A stretch of DNA of 46,911 nucleotides from Verrucomicrobiota bacterium (GCA_025361935.1 JANYJB010000014.1:1-46911), one strand, 5' to 3'. Shown: positions 9,953 through 18,936, counted from the stretch's first letter. The notes: generated by a model from the letters alone, not told the origin. Numbers and translations: made by a program.

Positions 9953-10510
9953 ATGCCCTCAGCCAACGACATCCGCAAAGGCCAAGTCATCAAATTTAAC
10001 GGCGAACCCCACCTCGTCATGGAAACCATGCACCGCACGCCAGGCAATCTCCGTGCCTTTGTGCAGGTCAAAATGCGCAATCTCCGCTACGGCAAGGCTC
10101 TCGACCAACGCTTCGCCTCCACCGACACCATCGAGGTTCTCCCCACCGAGAAGAAGACCCTCGAGTTCAGCTACGCCGACCGCGAAAACTTCGCGTTCAT
10201 GGATCCGGACACCTTCGAAACCGTCGAACTTTCCGCCACGTTGATCGGCGACTCCAAGAATTACCTCACCGCCAACGGCAAAGTGGACGTCCTCTTCGTC
10301 GACGAGAAGCCCCTCACCGTCGAACTGCCCTCTTCCGTGAACCTGAAGGTCACCGAGAGCTCCGACGGCATCAAGGGCGACACCGCCTCCAACGTGCAGA
10401 AGCCCGCTACGCTCGAGACCGGTCTCGTGGTCAGCGTGCCTCTCTTCATCAAGGAAGGCGAAATCATCCGCATCAGCACCGCCGACGGCAGCTACATGGG
10501 CCGCGCCTGA
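9953..10510 (+). CDS. efp: Translation elongation factor P
   Basis: A 185-residue three-domain EF-P starting MPSANDIRKGQVIKFNGEPH at 9953. The KOW-like domain I is followed by the OB domains, ending with LFIKEGEIIRISTADGSYMGRA. EF-P binds between the P and E sites and rescues ribosomes stalled at polyproline. The domain I loop reads TPGNLRAF: the tip position occupied by modified Lys34 in E. coli (or Arg in EarP-type EF-Ps) is Asn32 here. That is unusual and implies a non-lysine or unmodified loop (see findings). The gene is divergent from lpxC-fabZ and is followed by a strong terminator. Confidence 0.95.
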   Translation: MPSANDIRKGQVIKFNGEPHLVMETMHRTPGNLRAFVQVKMRNLRYGKALDQRFASTDTIEVLPTEKKTLEFSYADRENFAFMDPDTFETVELSATLIGDSKNYLTANGKVDVLFVDEKPLTVELPSSVNLKVTESSDGIKGDTASNVQKPATLETGLVVSVPLFIKEGEIIRISTADGSYMGRA

Positions 10511-10550
10511 TTTGGATTTCGGATTTTAAATTTCGGATTTCGGATTTTCA
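10511..10550. repeat. Two imperfect 20-bp tandem copies
   Basis: Immediately after the efp stop region, two roughly 20-bp units rich in GGATTTCGGATTTT lie side by side (10511-10530 and 10531-10550). They differ at only a few positions. No function is evident; replication slippage or remnants of an intergenic repeat are possible. Confidence 0.4.
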
Positions 10551-10557
10551 GATCAAC

Positions 10558-10590
10558 AAAAAGCCTGCGGCGCAAACCGCAGGCTTTTTT
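10558..10590. terminator. Bidirectional rho-independent terminator
   Basis: A 13-bp perfect stem, AAAAAGCCTGCGG (10558-10570) with CCGCAGGCTTTTT (10577-10589), has a 6-base loop. The T-run serves the + strand gene efp and the A-run serves the - strand, although the carbonic anhydrase gene ends at 10611 on the other side, so both convergent transcripts can use it. Confidence 0.9.
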
Positions 10591-10610
10591 GTGCCTGAAA
10601 AACCGGATGC

Positions 10611-11261
10611 TCAGCCCGCGTTGAGCGCGGCGACGGCGGACTTGTAGCTCTTCGTCGCGCCTTCCATATCGCTAGCGGAACAATGGAGATCGTGTAGCAG
10701 GCCGTCGGTCAGCCCGTAAACGAAACCGTGAACATGCAGCTCCTGCCCGCGCATCCAAGCATCGCGGACAATTGATGTTTTGCAGACGTTGTCCACCTGC
10801 TCGATGACGTTGAACTCGCACAGCTTCAGGCTGCGGGCGACACCGTCAGGGATTTTGCACAGGCAGTCGTCGTGTTTTTCCTTCACATCCTGAACGTGGC
10901 GCAGCCAGTTGTCTACCAGGCCGACGCGTTCGCAACGCAACGCCGCCCCCACGCCGCTGCAACCGTAGTGCCCCACGACCATGATGTGTTTGATTTTGAG
11001 TACATCGACGGCGAACTGGATCACGGAAAGGCAGTTCAGATCGGTATGCACAACCACGTTGGCAATGTTGCGATGCACGAAAATCTCGCCGGGCAGCAGG
11101 CCGAGAATTTCGTTGGCCGGCACGCGGCTGTCGGAGCAACCGATCCAGAGATACTCGGGATTTTGCTGGGCGGCCAGCTTGGCGAAAAACTTGGGGTCCT
11201 TGGCAACAATGCCTGCCGCCCACGTTTTGTTCTGTTCAAAGAGATGATCCAATGAATGCAT
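10611..11261 (-). CDS. can: Beta-class carbonic anhydrase
   Basis: A 216-residue cytosolic enzyme interconverting CO2 and bicarbonate. The zinc site is visible: Cys and Asp in WIGCSDSRVPANEI (about residues 40-53), and His and Cys in GHYGCSGVGAAL (about 97-108). NIANVVVHTDLNCLSVIQFAV between them is typical of the family. Its length matches E. coli Can (about 220). It converges on efp with a shared terminator at 10558-10590. Confidence 0.95.
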   Translation of the reverse strand: MHSLDHLFEQNKTWAAGIVAKDPKFFAKLAAQQNPEYLWIGCSDSRVPANEILGLLPGEIFVHRNIANVVVHTDLNCLSVIQFAVDVLKIKHIMVVGHYGCSGVGAALRCERVGLVDNWLRHVQDVKEKHDDCLCKIPDGVARSLKLCEFNVIEQVDNVCKTSIVRDAWMRGQELHVHGFVYGLTDGLLHDLHCSASDMEGATKSYKSAVAALNAG

Positions 11262-11284
11262 GAAAAATTAGGTTATGGGCGATC

Positions 11285-11443
11285 TTACTTTCGTCCAAAA
11301 ATAAAATACAAGATCGAGCCAAGCAAGGGCACCAGGACAATCACGATGATCCAGGCAACCTTGTTGGGATTGCTGCTCTTGGCGCAGTCCACGATGGCAA
11401 AAATCCAGAGCGCCAGCACCAGGAGATAAAGAAGGTTGTTCAT
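11285..11443 (-). CDS. PLDc_N-type small membrane protein
   Basis: A 52-residue protein beginning MNNLLYLLVLALWIF and ending LYFIFGRK, translated by eye from the - strand (ATG at 11443, TAA at 11285). It has two hydrophobic helices separated by DCAKSSNPNKVAWI. The pattern of a first helix, a short polar loop containing an NKVAW-type sequence, a second helix and a YFxFGRK ending is that of the phospholipase D-nuclease N-terminal (PLDc_N) domain. That domain occurs alone as small inner-membrane proteins and at the start of cardiolipin synthases. No catalytic HKD domain is attached. It lies 23 bp upstream of the carbonic anhydrase gene on the same strand. Confidence 0.75.
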   Translation of the reverse strand: MNNLLYLLVLALWIFAIVDCAKSSNPNKVAWIIVIVLVPLLGSILYFIFGRK

Positions 11444-11478
11444 GCCTCCAAGTTAAGCGGACAATTTCGCACGTCCAT

Positions 11479-11511
11479 GAAAAAGGCCGTCCGGAAAAAC
11501 CGGACGGCCTT
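11479..11511 (-). terminator. Rho-independent terminator of the thymidine phosphorylase gene
   Basis: AAGGCCGTCCGG (11483-11494) and CCGGACGGCCTT (11500-11511) form a perfect 12-bp stem with a 5-base loop. Read on the - strand it is followed by TTTTT (complement of 11480-11484). It lies 26 bp after the stop codon of the gene ending at 11538. Confidence 0.9.
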
Positions 11512-11537
11512 GGGATGATAACGCGTTCGCGGATGCC

Positions 11538-12881
11538 TCAGGCAACGCGCTCGACGACGAGCGGCGGGGGAGTGGGGCGCTTGGGCGCGAGGCGGTAGGC
11601 GTTCTTGAAATGGTCGAGCGCCTGCTCGAGCTTCGCCTCGTCGTTGTAGTGGATCATCATGAGCGGCTCGCCCTGCTTGACCTGCGTGCCGACCTTCTTG
11701 ATCTCGGAAACGCCCACAGAGAAGTCCGGCTTCTCGCCGTGCTTGGTGACGCCGGCGCCAAGGAGGTGAACGCCATGGGCGATCATCGCGGCGTTGATGG
11801 TGTGCACATAGCCGCGCTTGGGGGCGGGCAGCTTTCGGATGTGTTTCGCCGAGTGGAATTTTTCGGGATGATCAATATAGGCGACGTCGCCGCCCTGGGC
11901 TTTCACGAGCTCCTTAAACTTTTCGAGGGCAGAGCCGTCGGTGAGGTGGCGCTGCACGGTCTGCTTGGCCGAGAGGGTCGAGCCCGCTACGCCGGCGAGG
12001 CGAACGATTTCCATGCCGAGCTTGAGGACGAGTTCCTTCATGTCCTCGGGGCCTTCACCCTTGAGAAGCGCGATGGCTTCCTTGACCTCGAGGCTGGTGC
12101 CAACGGTGTCGCCGAGGGGCTGATTCATGTCGGTCACGAGCGCGACGCAGCGGCGCTTCATGGAGCGGCCGACGCGGGTCATCGAACGGGCGAGCTGCTT
12201 GGCCTGCTCGAGATCTTTGATGAAGGAGCCGTTGCCCCACTTCACGTCGATCACGAGACCTTCGGAGCCTTCGGCGAGCTTCTTGGAAAGAACGCTGCCG
12301 GTGATCAAAGGCAGGCTGGGGATGGTGCCCGTTTCCTTGCGGAGCGCGTAGAACTTGGCGTCAGCCGGAGCGAGTTTTTCATCCTGATGGACGATGGCGC
12401 CGCCGATCTTGCCGAGCTGGGAAACGAACGCGTCGATCGAGAGGTGCCCTTTGAAGCCAGGGATGGCCGCGAGCTTGTCGAGTGTGCCGATCACGTAGTC
12501 GTGCTCGACGCCGCACATCATGGGAACCACGACACCGCTGGCCATCGCCAACGGAACGAGCACTAGGGAGGTCTTGTCGCCCACGCCGCCGGTCGAGTAT
12601 TTGTCGATCTTGGGCTTGGCGATGTGAGACAAGTCGATCACCTCACCGGAAAGCATCATTTCCTCGGTCAAAATCGCCGTTTCCTGAGCCGACATCTGCT
12701 GGAAGAAAATCGCCATCAACAACGCGGCGAGCTGGTGCTCCGGCATTTCGCCATCCAACGTGGCGTCAATGATATAGCGGATCTCTTCTTGCGTAAACTC
12801 TTGGCCATCGCGCTTCTTTTCGATAAGGAAATTGAAGGATGGCTTGATAAACCTCCGGGGAGGCAACGTGCGTTTAGTCAT
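11538..12881 (-). CDS. deoA: Thymidine/pyrimidine-nucleoside phosphorylase homologue with altered signature
   Basis: A 447-residue protein colinear with the DeoA/Pdp family, which splits (deoxy)pyrimidine nucleosides with phosphate. It has the N-terminal helical domain (LIEKKRDGQEFTQEEIRYII), the phosphate loop DKYSTGGVGDKTS (about 93-105), and the substrate Arg/Ser/Lys set in YALRKETGTIPSLPLITGSVLSKK. TDMNQPLGDTVG and a C-terminal lipoyl-like domain follow. The usual SGRGLGHTGGTLDKLE signature reads CGVEHDYVIGTLDKLA here (about 123-138), so phosphate or substrate contacts may differ. Specificity (thymidine or uridine) cannot be read from the sequence. Own terminator at 11479-11511; ATG start at 12881. 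Confidence 0.85.
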   Translation of the reverse strand: MTKRTLPPRRFIKPSFNFLIEKKRDGQEFTQEEIRYIIDATLDGEMPEHQLAALLMAIFFQQMSAQETAILTEEMMLSGEVIDLSHIAKPKIDKYSTGGVGDKTSLVLVPLAMASGVVVPMMCGVEHDYVIGTLDKLAAIPGFKGHLSIDAFVSQLGKIGGAIVHQDEKLAPADAKFYALRKETGTIPSLPLITGSVLSKKLAEGSEGLVIDVKWGNGSFIKDLEQAKQLARSMTRVGRSMKRRCVALVTDMNQPLGDTVGTSLEVKEAIALLKGEGPEDMKELVLKLGMEIVRLAGVAGSTLSAKQTVQRHLTDGSALEKFKELVKAQGGDVAYIDHPEKFHSAKHIRKLPAPKRGYVHTINAAMIAHGVHLLGAGVTKHGEKPDFSVGVSEIKKVGTQVKQGEPLMMIHYNDEAKLEQALDHFKNAYRLAPKRPTPPPLVVERVA

Positions 12882-13064
12882 TGTGTATGTGTGAGTAAAT
12901 AGAACAGGCCGACGTGACCGTAAAAGTCTACATCAAGAACCCTCCTCCATGAAAAGTCGAGCCAAAATTACCCTCTTCGGATTCGCTTTCCGCATACAAA
13001 TCACGGCGGCGGCCCGCCAAATCCACGCTTGCGCCGCCCCTCTCCGCAAAGGTTGATTGGAGGG

Positions 13065-14822
13065 ATGCACGCTTCGTTTAACCTCGCCGCTTTGTTCGAC
13101 GCAGCCCTGAAAACCGCCGCCACCGCTACTGGGCTAGACGCCGCCGACTTCGCTCCCGAAGTTAGGACCGCCGACCCCAAGCACGGTGATTTCCAGGCCA
13201 ACGGCGTGCTGCCCTACGCCAAACGCACCAAGCAAACCCCCCGAGCCCTCGCCGAAAAACTCGTCGCTGCCCTCCCCGCCGACGTGCGCGAGGCCTGCGC
13301 GATCACGGTCGCCGGTCCTGGTTTCATTAACTTCACGCTTCAACCCGCCGCGTTGCAGTCATGGCTGCGCACGTTTTCCACGCGCGAACAACTCTCCGCA
13401 GGCGCCGCCACGGCATACTCCGGACAAACTTGGGTGGTTGACTACAGCTCCCCCAACACCGCCAAGCAGATGCACGTCGGCCACTTGCGCTCCGCTGTAA
13501 TTGGTGAATCCATCAGCCGACTGCTCGCGTTCAGCGGTGCGAAGGTCATTCGCGACAATCATATCGGCGATTGGGGCACACAGTTCGGCAAACTCATCTG
13601 GGCCTATAAACGCCAGCTCGACACCGCCGCCTTCGCCGAAGACCCGCTCGCCGAATTCGAACGCCTCTATAAAGTCGGCAACAACGCGTCCGACGCCGAT
13701 CCCGCCGTCCTCAAGGAAGCCCAGCAGGAACTCGTCAAACTCCAGTCCGGCGACCCCGAAAACACCGCCATTTGGAAAGAAATCGGCGAGGTCAGCGTGT
13801 CCTCCTTCCAGCAAATCTACGATCTGCTCGGCGTCCGCTTCGACACCACGCTCGGCGAGAGTTTTTACAACGACAAGGTGGGCCGCGTTTACCAAGAACT
13901 CACCGACTGCGGCCTCGCCAGCGAGAGCCAAGGTGCGCTCGTCGTCTTCCACCCCGAGCATCCGCGCTTCAAAGACCAGCCCTTCCTCGTCCGCAAGTCC
14001 GACGGCGCGGCCAACTACGCCTCGACCGACCTCGCGACCATCCTCTATCGCCGCGAGCATTTCCACGCCGACGCCGCGATCTACGTGATCGACTCCCGCC
14101 AAGGCGACCACTGCCAGCAGCTTTTCCTGACCGCCCAAAAATGGTTCGAGAAAACCGGCCGCAAAGTCCCACGCCTCGAACACGTCGCCTTCGGCACCGT
14201 CCTCGGCGAAGACGGACGCCCGCTCAAGACCCGAAACGGAGACAACATCAAGCTGAAGGACCTGCTCTCCGAAGCCGTCGAACGCGCCCGCCGCCTCGTG
14301 GACGAAAAGAGCACCGACCTCCCCGAGGACGAGCGCCGCGTCATCTCCGAAGTCGTCGGCACCGGCTCCGTGCAATACGCCGACCTCTCCCAAAACCGCT
14401 CCAGCGACTACCTGTTCTCGTGGGACAAGATGATCTCCCTCGAAGGCAACACCGCCGCCTACCTCCTCTACGCCGTCGCCCGCGTCCGCTCCATTTTTCG
14501 CAAGCTCGAAGCCGTCCCCGGCGACTCCGCCGTCGAAGCCGACGCCAGCCCGCTTGAAACACCCGAAGAACTCTCGCTCGCGCGCAAAGTCACCAAGTTC
14601 TCCGACGCCGTCGCCCTCGCGACGAACCAGCTTCGCCCGCACTTCCTCTGCCTTTATCTCTACGAGCTCGCAGGCGAGTTCAGCACCTTCTACGCGGCCA
14701 ATAAGGTCGCCGTGGACGACCCCGCCGTGCGCGCCCGCCGCCTGATGTTGTGCGCCCGCACGCTGCTGATGCTCGAGACCGGTCTCGACCTGCTCGGCCT
14801 GCGCACCGTGAACCGCATGTAA
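13065..14822 (+). CDS. argS: Arginyl-tRNA synthetase
   Basis: A 585-residue class I synthetase starting MHASFNLAALFDAALKTA at 13065; a frame-open TTG at 13029 is less likely. It has the ArgS-specific N-terminal Add-1 domain and then SSPNTAKQMHVGHLRSAVIGE, the HIGH-type motif. NHIGDWGTQFGKLIWAY follows, with the KMSKS-equivalent GRPLKTRNGDNIKLKDLL (about residues 385-402). The C-terminal anticodon-binding DALR domain ends LGLRTVNRM. It charges tRNA-Arg in the cytosol. A GGAGG sequence lies immediately upstream of the ATG, closer than normal. The gene starts a + strand run that continues to 20828. Confidence 0.96.
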   Translation: MHASFNLAALFDAALKTAATATGLDAADFAPEVRTADPKHGDFQANGVLPYAKRTKQTPRALAEKLVAALPADVREACAITVAGPGFINFTLQPAALQSWLRTFSTREQLSAGAATAYSGQTWVVDYSSPNTAKQMHVGHLRSAVIGESISRLLAFSGAKVIRDNHIGDWGTQFGKLIWAYKRQLDTAAFAEDPLAEFERLYKVGNNASDADPAVLKEAQQELVKLQSGDPENTAIWKEIGEVSVSSFQQIYDLLGVRFDTTLGESFYNDKVGRVYQELTDCGLASESQGALVVFHPEHPRFKDQPFLVRKSDGAANYASTDLATILYRREHFHADAAIYVIDSRQGDHCQQLFLTAQKWFEKTGRKVPRLEHVAFGTVLGEDGRPLKTRNGDNIKLKDLLSEAVERARRLVDEKSTDLPEDERRVISEVVGTGSVQYADLSQNRSSDYLFSWDKMISLEGNTAAYLLYAVARVRSIFRKLEAVPGDSAVEADASPLETPEELSLARKVTKFSDAVALATNQLRPHFLCLYLYELAGEFSTFYAANKVAVDDPAVRARRLMLCARTLLMLETGLDLLGLRTVNRM

Positions 14823-14905
14823 CCCGTCACGCAGCGCCATCCTCCGCACCGGAAAACACTCTTGCCGCCCCCCTTCCGCCGGCGCACCATATTCTTATCA
14901 ATCCA

Positions 14906-15655
14906 ATGGCCACGCAGGAATTCTACGTTCGCAGCGCGACTGAAACCGAGGCCCGCGGACCCTTCACGCAGGAACACCTCGTTTCGCTGGCCGAAAATGG
15001 CCAGATAACCAAGGAAACACTATTCTACGAAGCCACCAGCGAACAATGGGTGCGCATGGGAGACAACGAGGAGCTTTCCAAACTGATTTTTCCCCAAAGA
15101 CAGACTCTCAAGCTCAAGGCTCGCGACAACATCAAGACGCTCAACGTGCGCCAAGAAAAGGACACCCCTATTTCCGTCGAGGACATGCTCGCCGCAGCCG
15201 AAGGCCGCACCGAAGAAACCAAGGACAAGCTCGATCCCGTCATCGCCCGCGAACGCGCCGCCGCCATCGGCCTCTATGCGTCCATCGCGCTGCTTCTCAT
15301 CAGCGCCGCTTCGCTGGTTCTTCCGTCCATCGACATCGTGATCAAACTTGATCCGGTTGAAATCATTCAACACCCGCTGGCCATTTTGGGCGCGTTCGAA
15401 ACCGCCCTCGCCGCCCTGCTGATCCTACAAGTCACCCAAGTTTATCCCCTCGTGCGCTTCGCCGCCACCCTGACACTGGGCTTCACCGGATTTCTGCTCT
15501 GGACCGAAGGCCAATTGGTGCCGCTGGCCGCGCTCGCCGTCGGCTCGACCGGGCTGTATTTTTGCACGGTTTTTATCAATTTTTTTGGCGTCGGACTCGC
15601 GACCGGCTTGGGCCTGGCTGGAATGCTGGGTTATGCGTTTTACGCCCTGACTTGA
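14906..15655 (+). CDS. GYF_2 (DUF4339) domain membrane protein
   Basis: A 249-residue protein. Residues 1-60 form a GYF_2 domain: EFYVRSATETEARGPFTQEHLVSLAENGQITKETLFYEATSEQWVRMGD carries the GPFT and QW positions. A charged linker of about 60 residues follows, and then a C-terminal membrane part with four to five helices (about 118-138, 150-175, 180-200 and 205-245). GYF_2 domains are thought to bind proline-rich peptides; the partner and role here are unknown. It lies between argS and the YihY gene, with only 15 bp to the latter. Confidence 0.8.
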   Translation: MATQEFYVRSATETEARGPFTQEHLVSLAENGQITKETLFYEATSEQWVRMGDNEELSKLIFPQRQTLKLKARDNIKTLNVRQEKDTPISVEDMLAAAEGRTEETKDKLDPVIARERAAAIGLYASIALLLISAASLVLPSIDIVIKLDPVEIIQHPLAILGAFETALAALLILQVTQVYPLVRFAATLTLGFTGFLLWTEGQLVPLAALAVGSTGLYFCTVFINFFGVGLATGLGLAGMLGYAFYALT

Positions 15656-15670
15656 GTCGGGCGATTTCTC

Positions 15671-17155
15671 ATGGCCAGCCCCGCCCCCATCTGGATCAAG
15701 TTGCTCGCCACATACAGGCGGGAAATCTGGCAATCGCAGTATCTCGGGGACAAGTCCCCGCGCGGACGTCTTTACGCGGTGCTCCGCATCATCTCGATCA
15801 CGATCACCGGCCTTGAAGAGACCAAGTCTGCCAGCCGTGCCGCCGCGCTCAGTTTCAGTTCCCTCCTCGGCCTCGGCCCGCTTGTCGCCATCGCCATGCT
15901 GGTCGCGGGCTTCATGCTCGACAAACAGGACCCCGCGCTCGCCGCCAAAACCCTCAGCAGCGTCATCGAAAAAATCGCGCCGCAACTCCGGCAGCTCCAA
16001 AACTCCGGTCAGCTCCCCGCAAGCGCGCCCAACACCATCGTGGCGGCCGCCACCGAAGTCGCCGCGCCCACCGGGATGACGCAATCGACGCCGGCCGACC
16101 CGGAGTTGGTGCAGATGATCAACGGCTTCATCGCCGGCTCGCGCAACGGCACCGTTGGCACGCTGGGAGTGATCACCCTCATCATCATCGTCCTCCAGCT
16201 TTTCACCTCGGTGGAGACGTCCTTCAACGAGATCTGGGGCGTGCGCCGCGGTCGCTCCTGGCTCATGCGCATCGTTTTTTATTGGACGCTCCTCACGCTC
16301 GGATCGGTCCTCTTTTTCGCGGCGGTCACCGGCCTGTCCGCCGGCGCACTCTTCAACGCCTTTGAGAAAATCCCGTTCGGCGACGAGATGGTGTCCGTGC
16401 TCCGGTTCTTCCTGCCGGCCGGCTCCATTCTCCTGCTCGTTGCGATGCTCACCGTCTTTTACCGCACGATCCCCAACACGCACGTCTGGTGGCGCGCCGC
16501 CCTCATCGGCGCGTTGGTTGTGGCCGCGCTGCTCGTGTTGAACAACTTCCTGGCCTTCCTTTACCTCAAGCGCATCGTCCTCCAACGCAGCCTCTACGGC
16601 TCGCTCGGCATCCTGCCCATCCTGATGTTCGGCCTCTACGTGTTCTGGTTCTTCGTGCTGCTCGGAGGCCAGGTCAGCTATGCGGTCCAAAACGTCAACT
16701 TCCGCAACAGCCAGGCCGCCTGGAGCAATCTCGCGGAATCCATGCGCGAGCGCCTCTCCCTTCTGGTGCTCCTCACCGTCGGCCGTCGTTTTCAAAGTTG
16801 CCTGCCGCCCTGCACCGCCTCCCAGCTCGGCACCCGCCTCAAGGTTCCCACGCAAATCCTCAACGAGTGCATCAACCGCCTCGTGAAGATGCACCTCGTC
16901 ACCCCCATCCCCCCCGCCCCCGGTGCCGACGCGACCGATTACCTCTTCCAACCCGCCCGCCCGCTGAACCGCATAACCCTCGGTGAATTCAAACGGCTCG
17001 ACGACGATTTCGGCGGCGACCCCACCGGCCCGCTGCTCGCCGACCTCGACCCCATTGTAAAACACTACAACGACACCATCGAAGGCCTCGAACGCACCGA
17101 GCTTTTCCAAAAGCCCCTCGACCAGTTGCTCCTCGAACACCCCGTCGCCTCTTAA
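15671..17155 (+). CDS. YihY/BrkB-family inner membrane protein
   Basis: A 494-residue protein. The core (about residues 40-320) has six hydrophobic helices with the YihY pattern: SASRAAALSFSSLLGLGPLVAIAML near the start, then ETSFNEIWGVRRGRSWLMRIVFYWTLLTLG, a YRTIPNTHVWWRAALIGALV stretch, and LYGSLGILPILMFGLYVFWFFVLLGGQVSYA. The C-terminal 130 residues are soluble and look like a winged-helix-type extension. The family was once called RNase BN, but that activity belongs to another protein; its real function is unknown. It may share a transcript with the preceding GYF gene. Confidence 0.85.
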   Translation: MASPAPIWIKLLATYRREIWQSQYLGDKSPRGRLYAVLRIISITITGLEETKSASRAAALSFSSLLGLGPLVAIAMLVAGFMLDKQDPALAAKTLSSVIEKIAPQLRQLQNSGQLPASAPNTIVAAATEVAAPTGMTQSTPADPELVQMINGFIAGSRNGTVGTLGVITLIIIVLQLFTSVETSFNEIWGVRRGRSWLMRIVFYWTLLTLGSVLFFAAVTGLSAGALFNAFEKIPFGDEMVSVLRFFLPAGSILLLVAMLTVFYRTIPNTHVWWRAALIGALVVAALLVLNNFLAFLYLKRIVLQRSLYGSLGILPILMFGLYVFWFFVLLGGQVSYAVQNVNFRNSQAAWSNLAESMRERLSLLVLLTVGRRFQSCLPPCTASQLGTRLKVPTQILNECINRLVKMHLVTPIPPAPGADATDYLFQPARPLNRITLGEFKRLDDDFGGDPTGPLLADLDPIVKHYNDTIEGLERTELFQKPLDQLLLEHPVAS

Positions 17156-17280
17156 AACCGGAGGCATCCCATACCACGCCGCCTACGTGCCCCCCTCTGC
17201 TTTCCGGTCTCCGGTTTCCCAAGTGCCGCTCTTCCGTTGACAGCCCCCCTGCCCGCCCCACCATCACCCTTTTTCCCTCT

Positions 17281-18936
17281 ATGATTTCTTGGATTCAGAA
17301 AACCTTCCAGCGTCACTTCCGCCTGATTTTCCTGGGTATGCTGGTCATCATCATCGTCCCGTTCGTGTTCACGTTCGGGCCGTCCTCCGGCATTGGCCAA
17401 GGCGGGCATAAAACCGTCAACCGGACTTTTTTCGGCCTCAACCTCGGCTCCGCCAGCGACCAGCAGCGCCTCGTGGACGACGCCGGCCTCAGCGTCATGC
17501 TCCAAGCCGGTTACAGCGCGCTTCAAGGCGAACAATTTCAGCAATACGCCTTCCAACGCTACGCCGCCCTTCATCTCGCCGAACAACTTCACCTCCCCGG
17601 CCCGACCGATCAGGAAATCGCCGCCCACGTCCAGACCCTTCGCGCCTTCGCGGGTCAGGACGGCAAATTCGACCCCAAGACCTACGCCACCTTCCGCGAC
17701 AGCCTGACAACCAACCCACGCCTTCGCGAAAGCGACGTGCTTCGCGTGATCTCCGATGACGTCACCTACAACAACGTCCAGAAACTCCTCTCAGGCCCCG
17801 GCTACGTCCTCCCCGGCGACGTCAAAAACCAGCTTATCCGCGCAGACTCCCTCTGGACCGTCGCCTCCATCGAGGTGGACTACACCAGCTTCAAGCCCGC
17901 GCTCACGCCTACCGAAACCGAGCTGACAAAATATTTTGAGGACAACTCCTTCCGCTACGAAATCGCCCCCAGAGTCAGTCTCGACTACCTCGATTTCCCC
18001 GCCGCTGATTACATTTCAAAAGTCACGCTGACCGACGCCGAAGTCCGCGCCTACTACGACGCCAACGCCTCCCGTTTCCCCAAGCCGGCCGACGCCAAGA
18101 TCGCCGTGACCGGTGCCGATGCCGATTTCGCCGCCGTCCGCCCGCAAGTTGAGGCCACCCTCAAGCTCGAGCAGGCCAGACGCCTCGCCGCCGAAGCCTC
18201 CTCCGATGTCTCCGTCGCCCTCTACGAAGGTAAGATCACCGCCGCCGGCCTCGACACCTTCCTGTCCGCGCGCAAGCTCGCCCTCAAAACCGCCGCCCCC
18301 TTCGACCACGACAACATCCCCGCCGAACTCGCCAGCGGCGCCCAAGTCGCCGAAGAAGCCTTCAAGCTCGGCGCCGACCGCCCCTTCTCCGACGTCGTCT
18401 CCACCTCCCGTGGCGCGGCCATCCTCGTCTGGAAAGAAACCATCGCCGCCCGCAAGCCCGCCTTCGCCGAGGTCAAAGCCCGCGTGACCGCCGACTACCT
18501 CGACAACGAAAAGCGCCGTCGCTTCGTCGAACTCGGCCGCAGCCTCCGCAGCACTCTAGAAACCCGCCTGAAAGCGGGCGACACCCTCGACAAATCCGTT
18601 GACGCCGCCCGCGCCACGACCACCGCGAAAATCGAGAGCAAGACGTGGCCCGCCTTCACCCTCGCCACGCCCCCGAAGGACATCGACTACTCCCTCTACG
18701 GCGCCATCGACACCCTCCAAAAAGGCGGCCTGTCGCAGATGATTATTTCCGGCGACAAAGGCATCATCGCCTACGCCATCGACAAAAAACTCCCCGACCT
18801 CGACCCGGCCGGCTCCAAATTCATCGAGACCCGCGGCAAGCTCGCCCGCTACACCGCATCGCGTGATGCCAGCGAATACCTTGGCGAACTCGTCGAACGC
18901 GAACTCGCCAAATCGGCTCCCTCCGTTGAGCAATAA
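17281..18936 (+). CDS. PpiD/SurA-N-like membrane-anchored periplasmic protein
   Basis: A 551-residue protein with one N-terminal transmembrane anchor (MISWIQKTFQRHFRLIF followed by LGMLVIIIVPFVFTFG). A SurA-N/PpiD-type chaperone region follows: PTDQEIAAHVQTLRAFAGQDGKFDPKTYATFRDS resembles the DGxFDxxxY segment of these proteins. I do not see a convincing PpiC rotamase domain; the middle instead has repeated ADAKIAVTGADADF-like and coiled stretches. It probably helps fold or escort exported proteins (inference). A TTGACA (17237-17242) lies upstream, and a strong terminator follows at 18968-18997, so it may be its own unit. Confidence 0.7.
   Translation: MISWIQKTFQRHFRLIFLGMLVIIIVPFVFTFGPSSGIGQGGHKTVNRTFFGLNLGSASDQQRLVDDAGLSVMLQAGYSALQGEQFQQYAFQRYAALHLAEQLHLPGPTDQEIAAHVQTLRAFAGQDGKFDPKTYATFRDSLTTNPRLRESDVLRVISDDVTYNNVQKLLSGPGYVLPGDVKNQLIRADSLWTVASIEVDYTSFKPALTPTETELTKYFEDNSFRYEIAPRVSLDYLDFPAADYISKVTLTDAEVRAYYDANASRFPKPADAKIAVTGADADFAAVRPQVEATLKLEQARRLAAEASSDVSVALYEGKITAAGLDTFLSARKLALKTAAPFDHDNIPAELASGAQVAEEAFKLGADRPFSDVVSTSRGAAILVWKETIAARKPAFAEVKARVTADYLDNEKRRRFVELGRSLRSTLETRLKAGDTLDKSVDAARATTTAKIESKTWPAFTLATPPKDIDYSLYGAIDTLQKGGLSQMIISGDKGIIAYAIDKKLPDLDPAGSKFIETRGKLARYTASRDASEYLGELVERELAKSAPSVEQ

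Noticed and set aside
15425-17167. 580-codon open frame antisense to the YihY and GYF genes
   Set aside because: It is a charged shadow of two well-supported membrane genes, with no recognisable domain.
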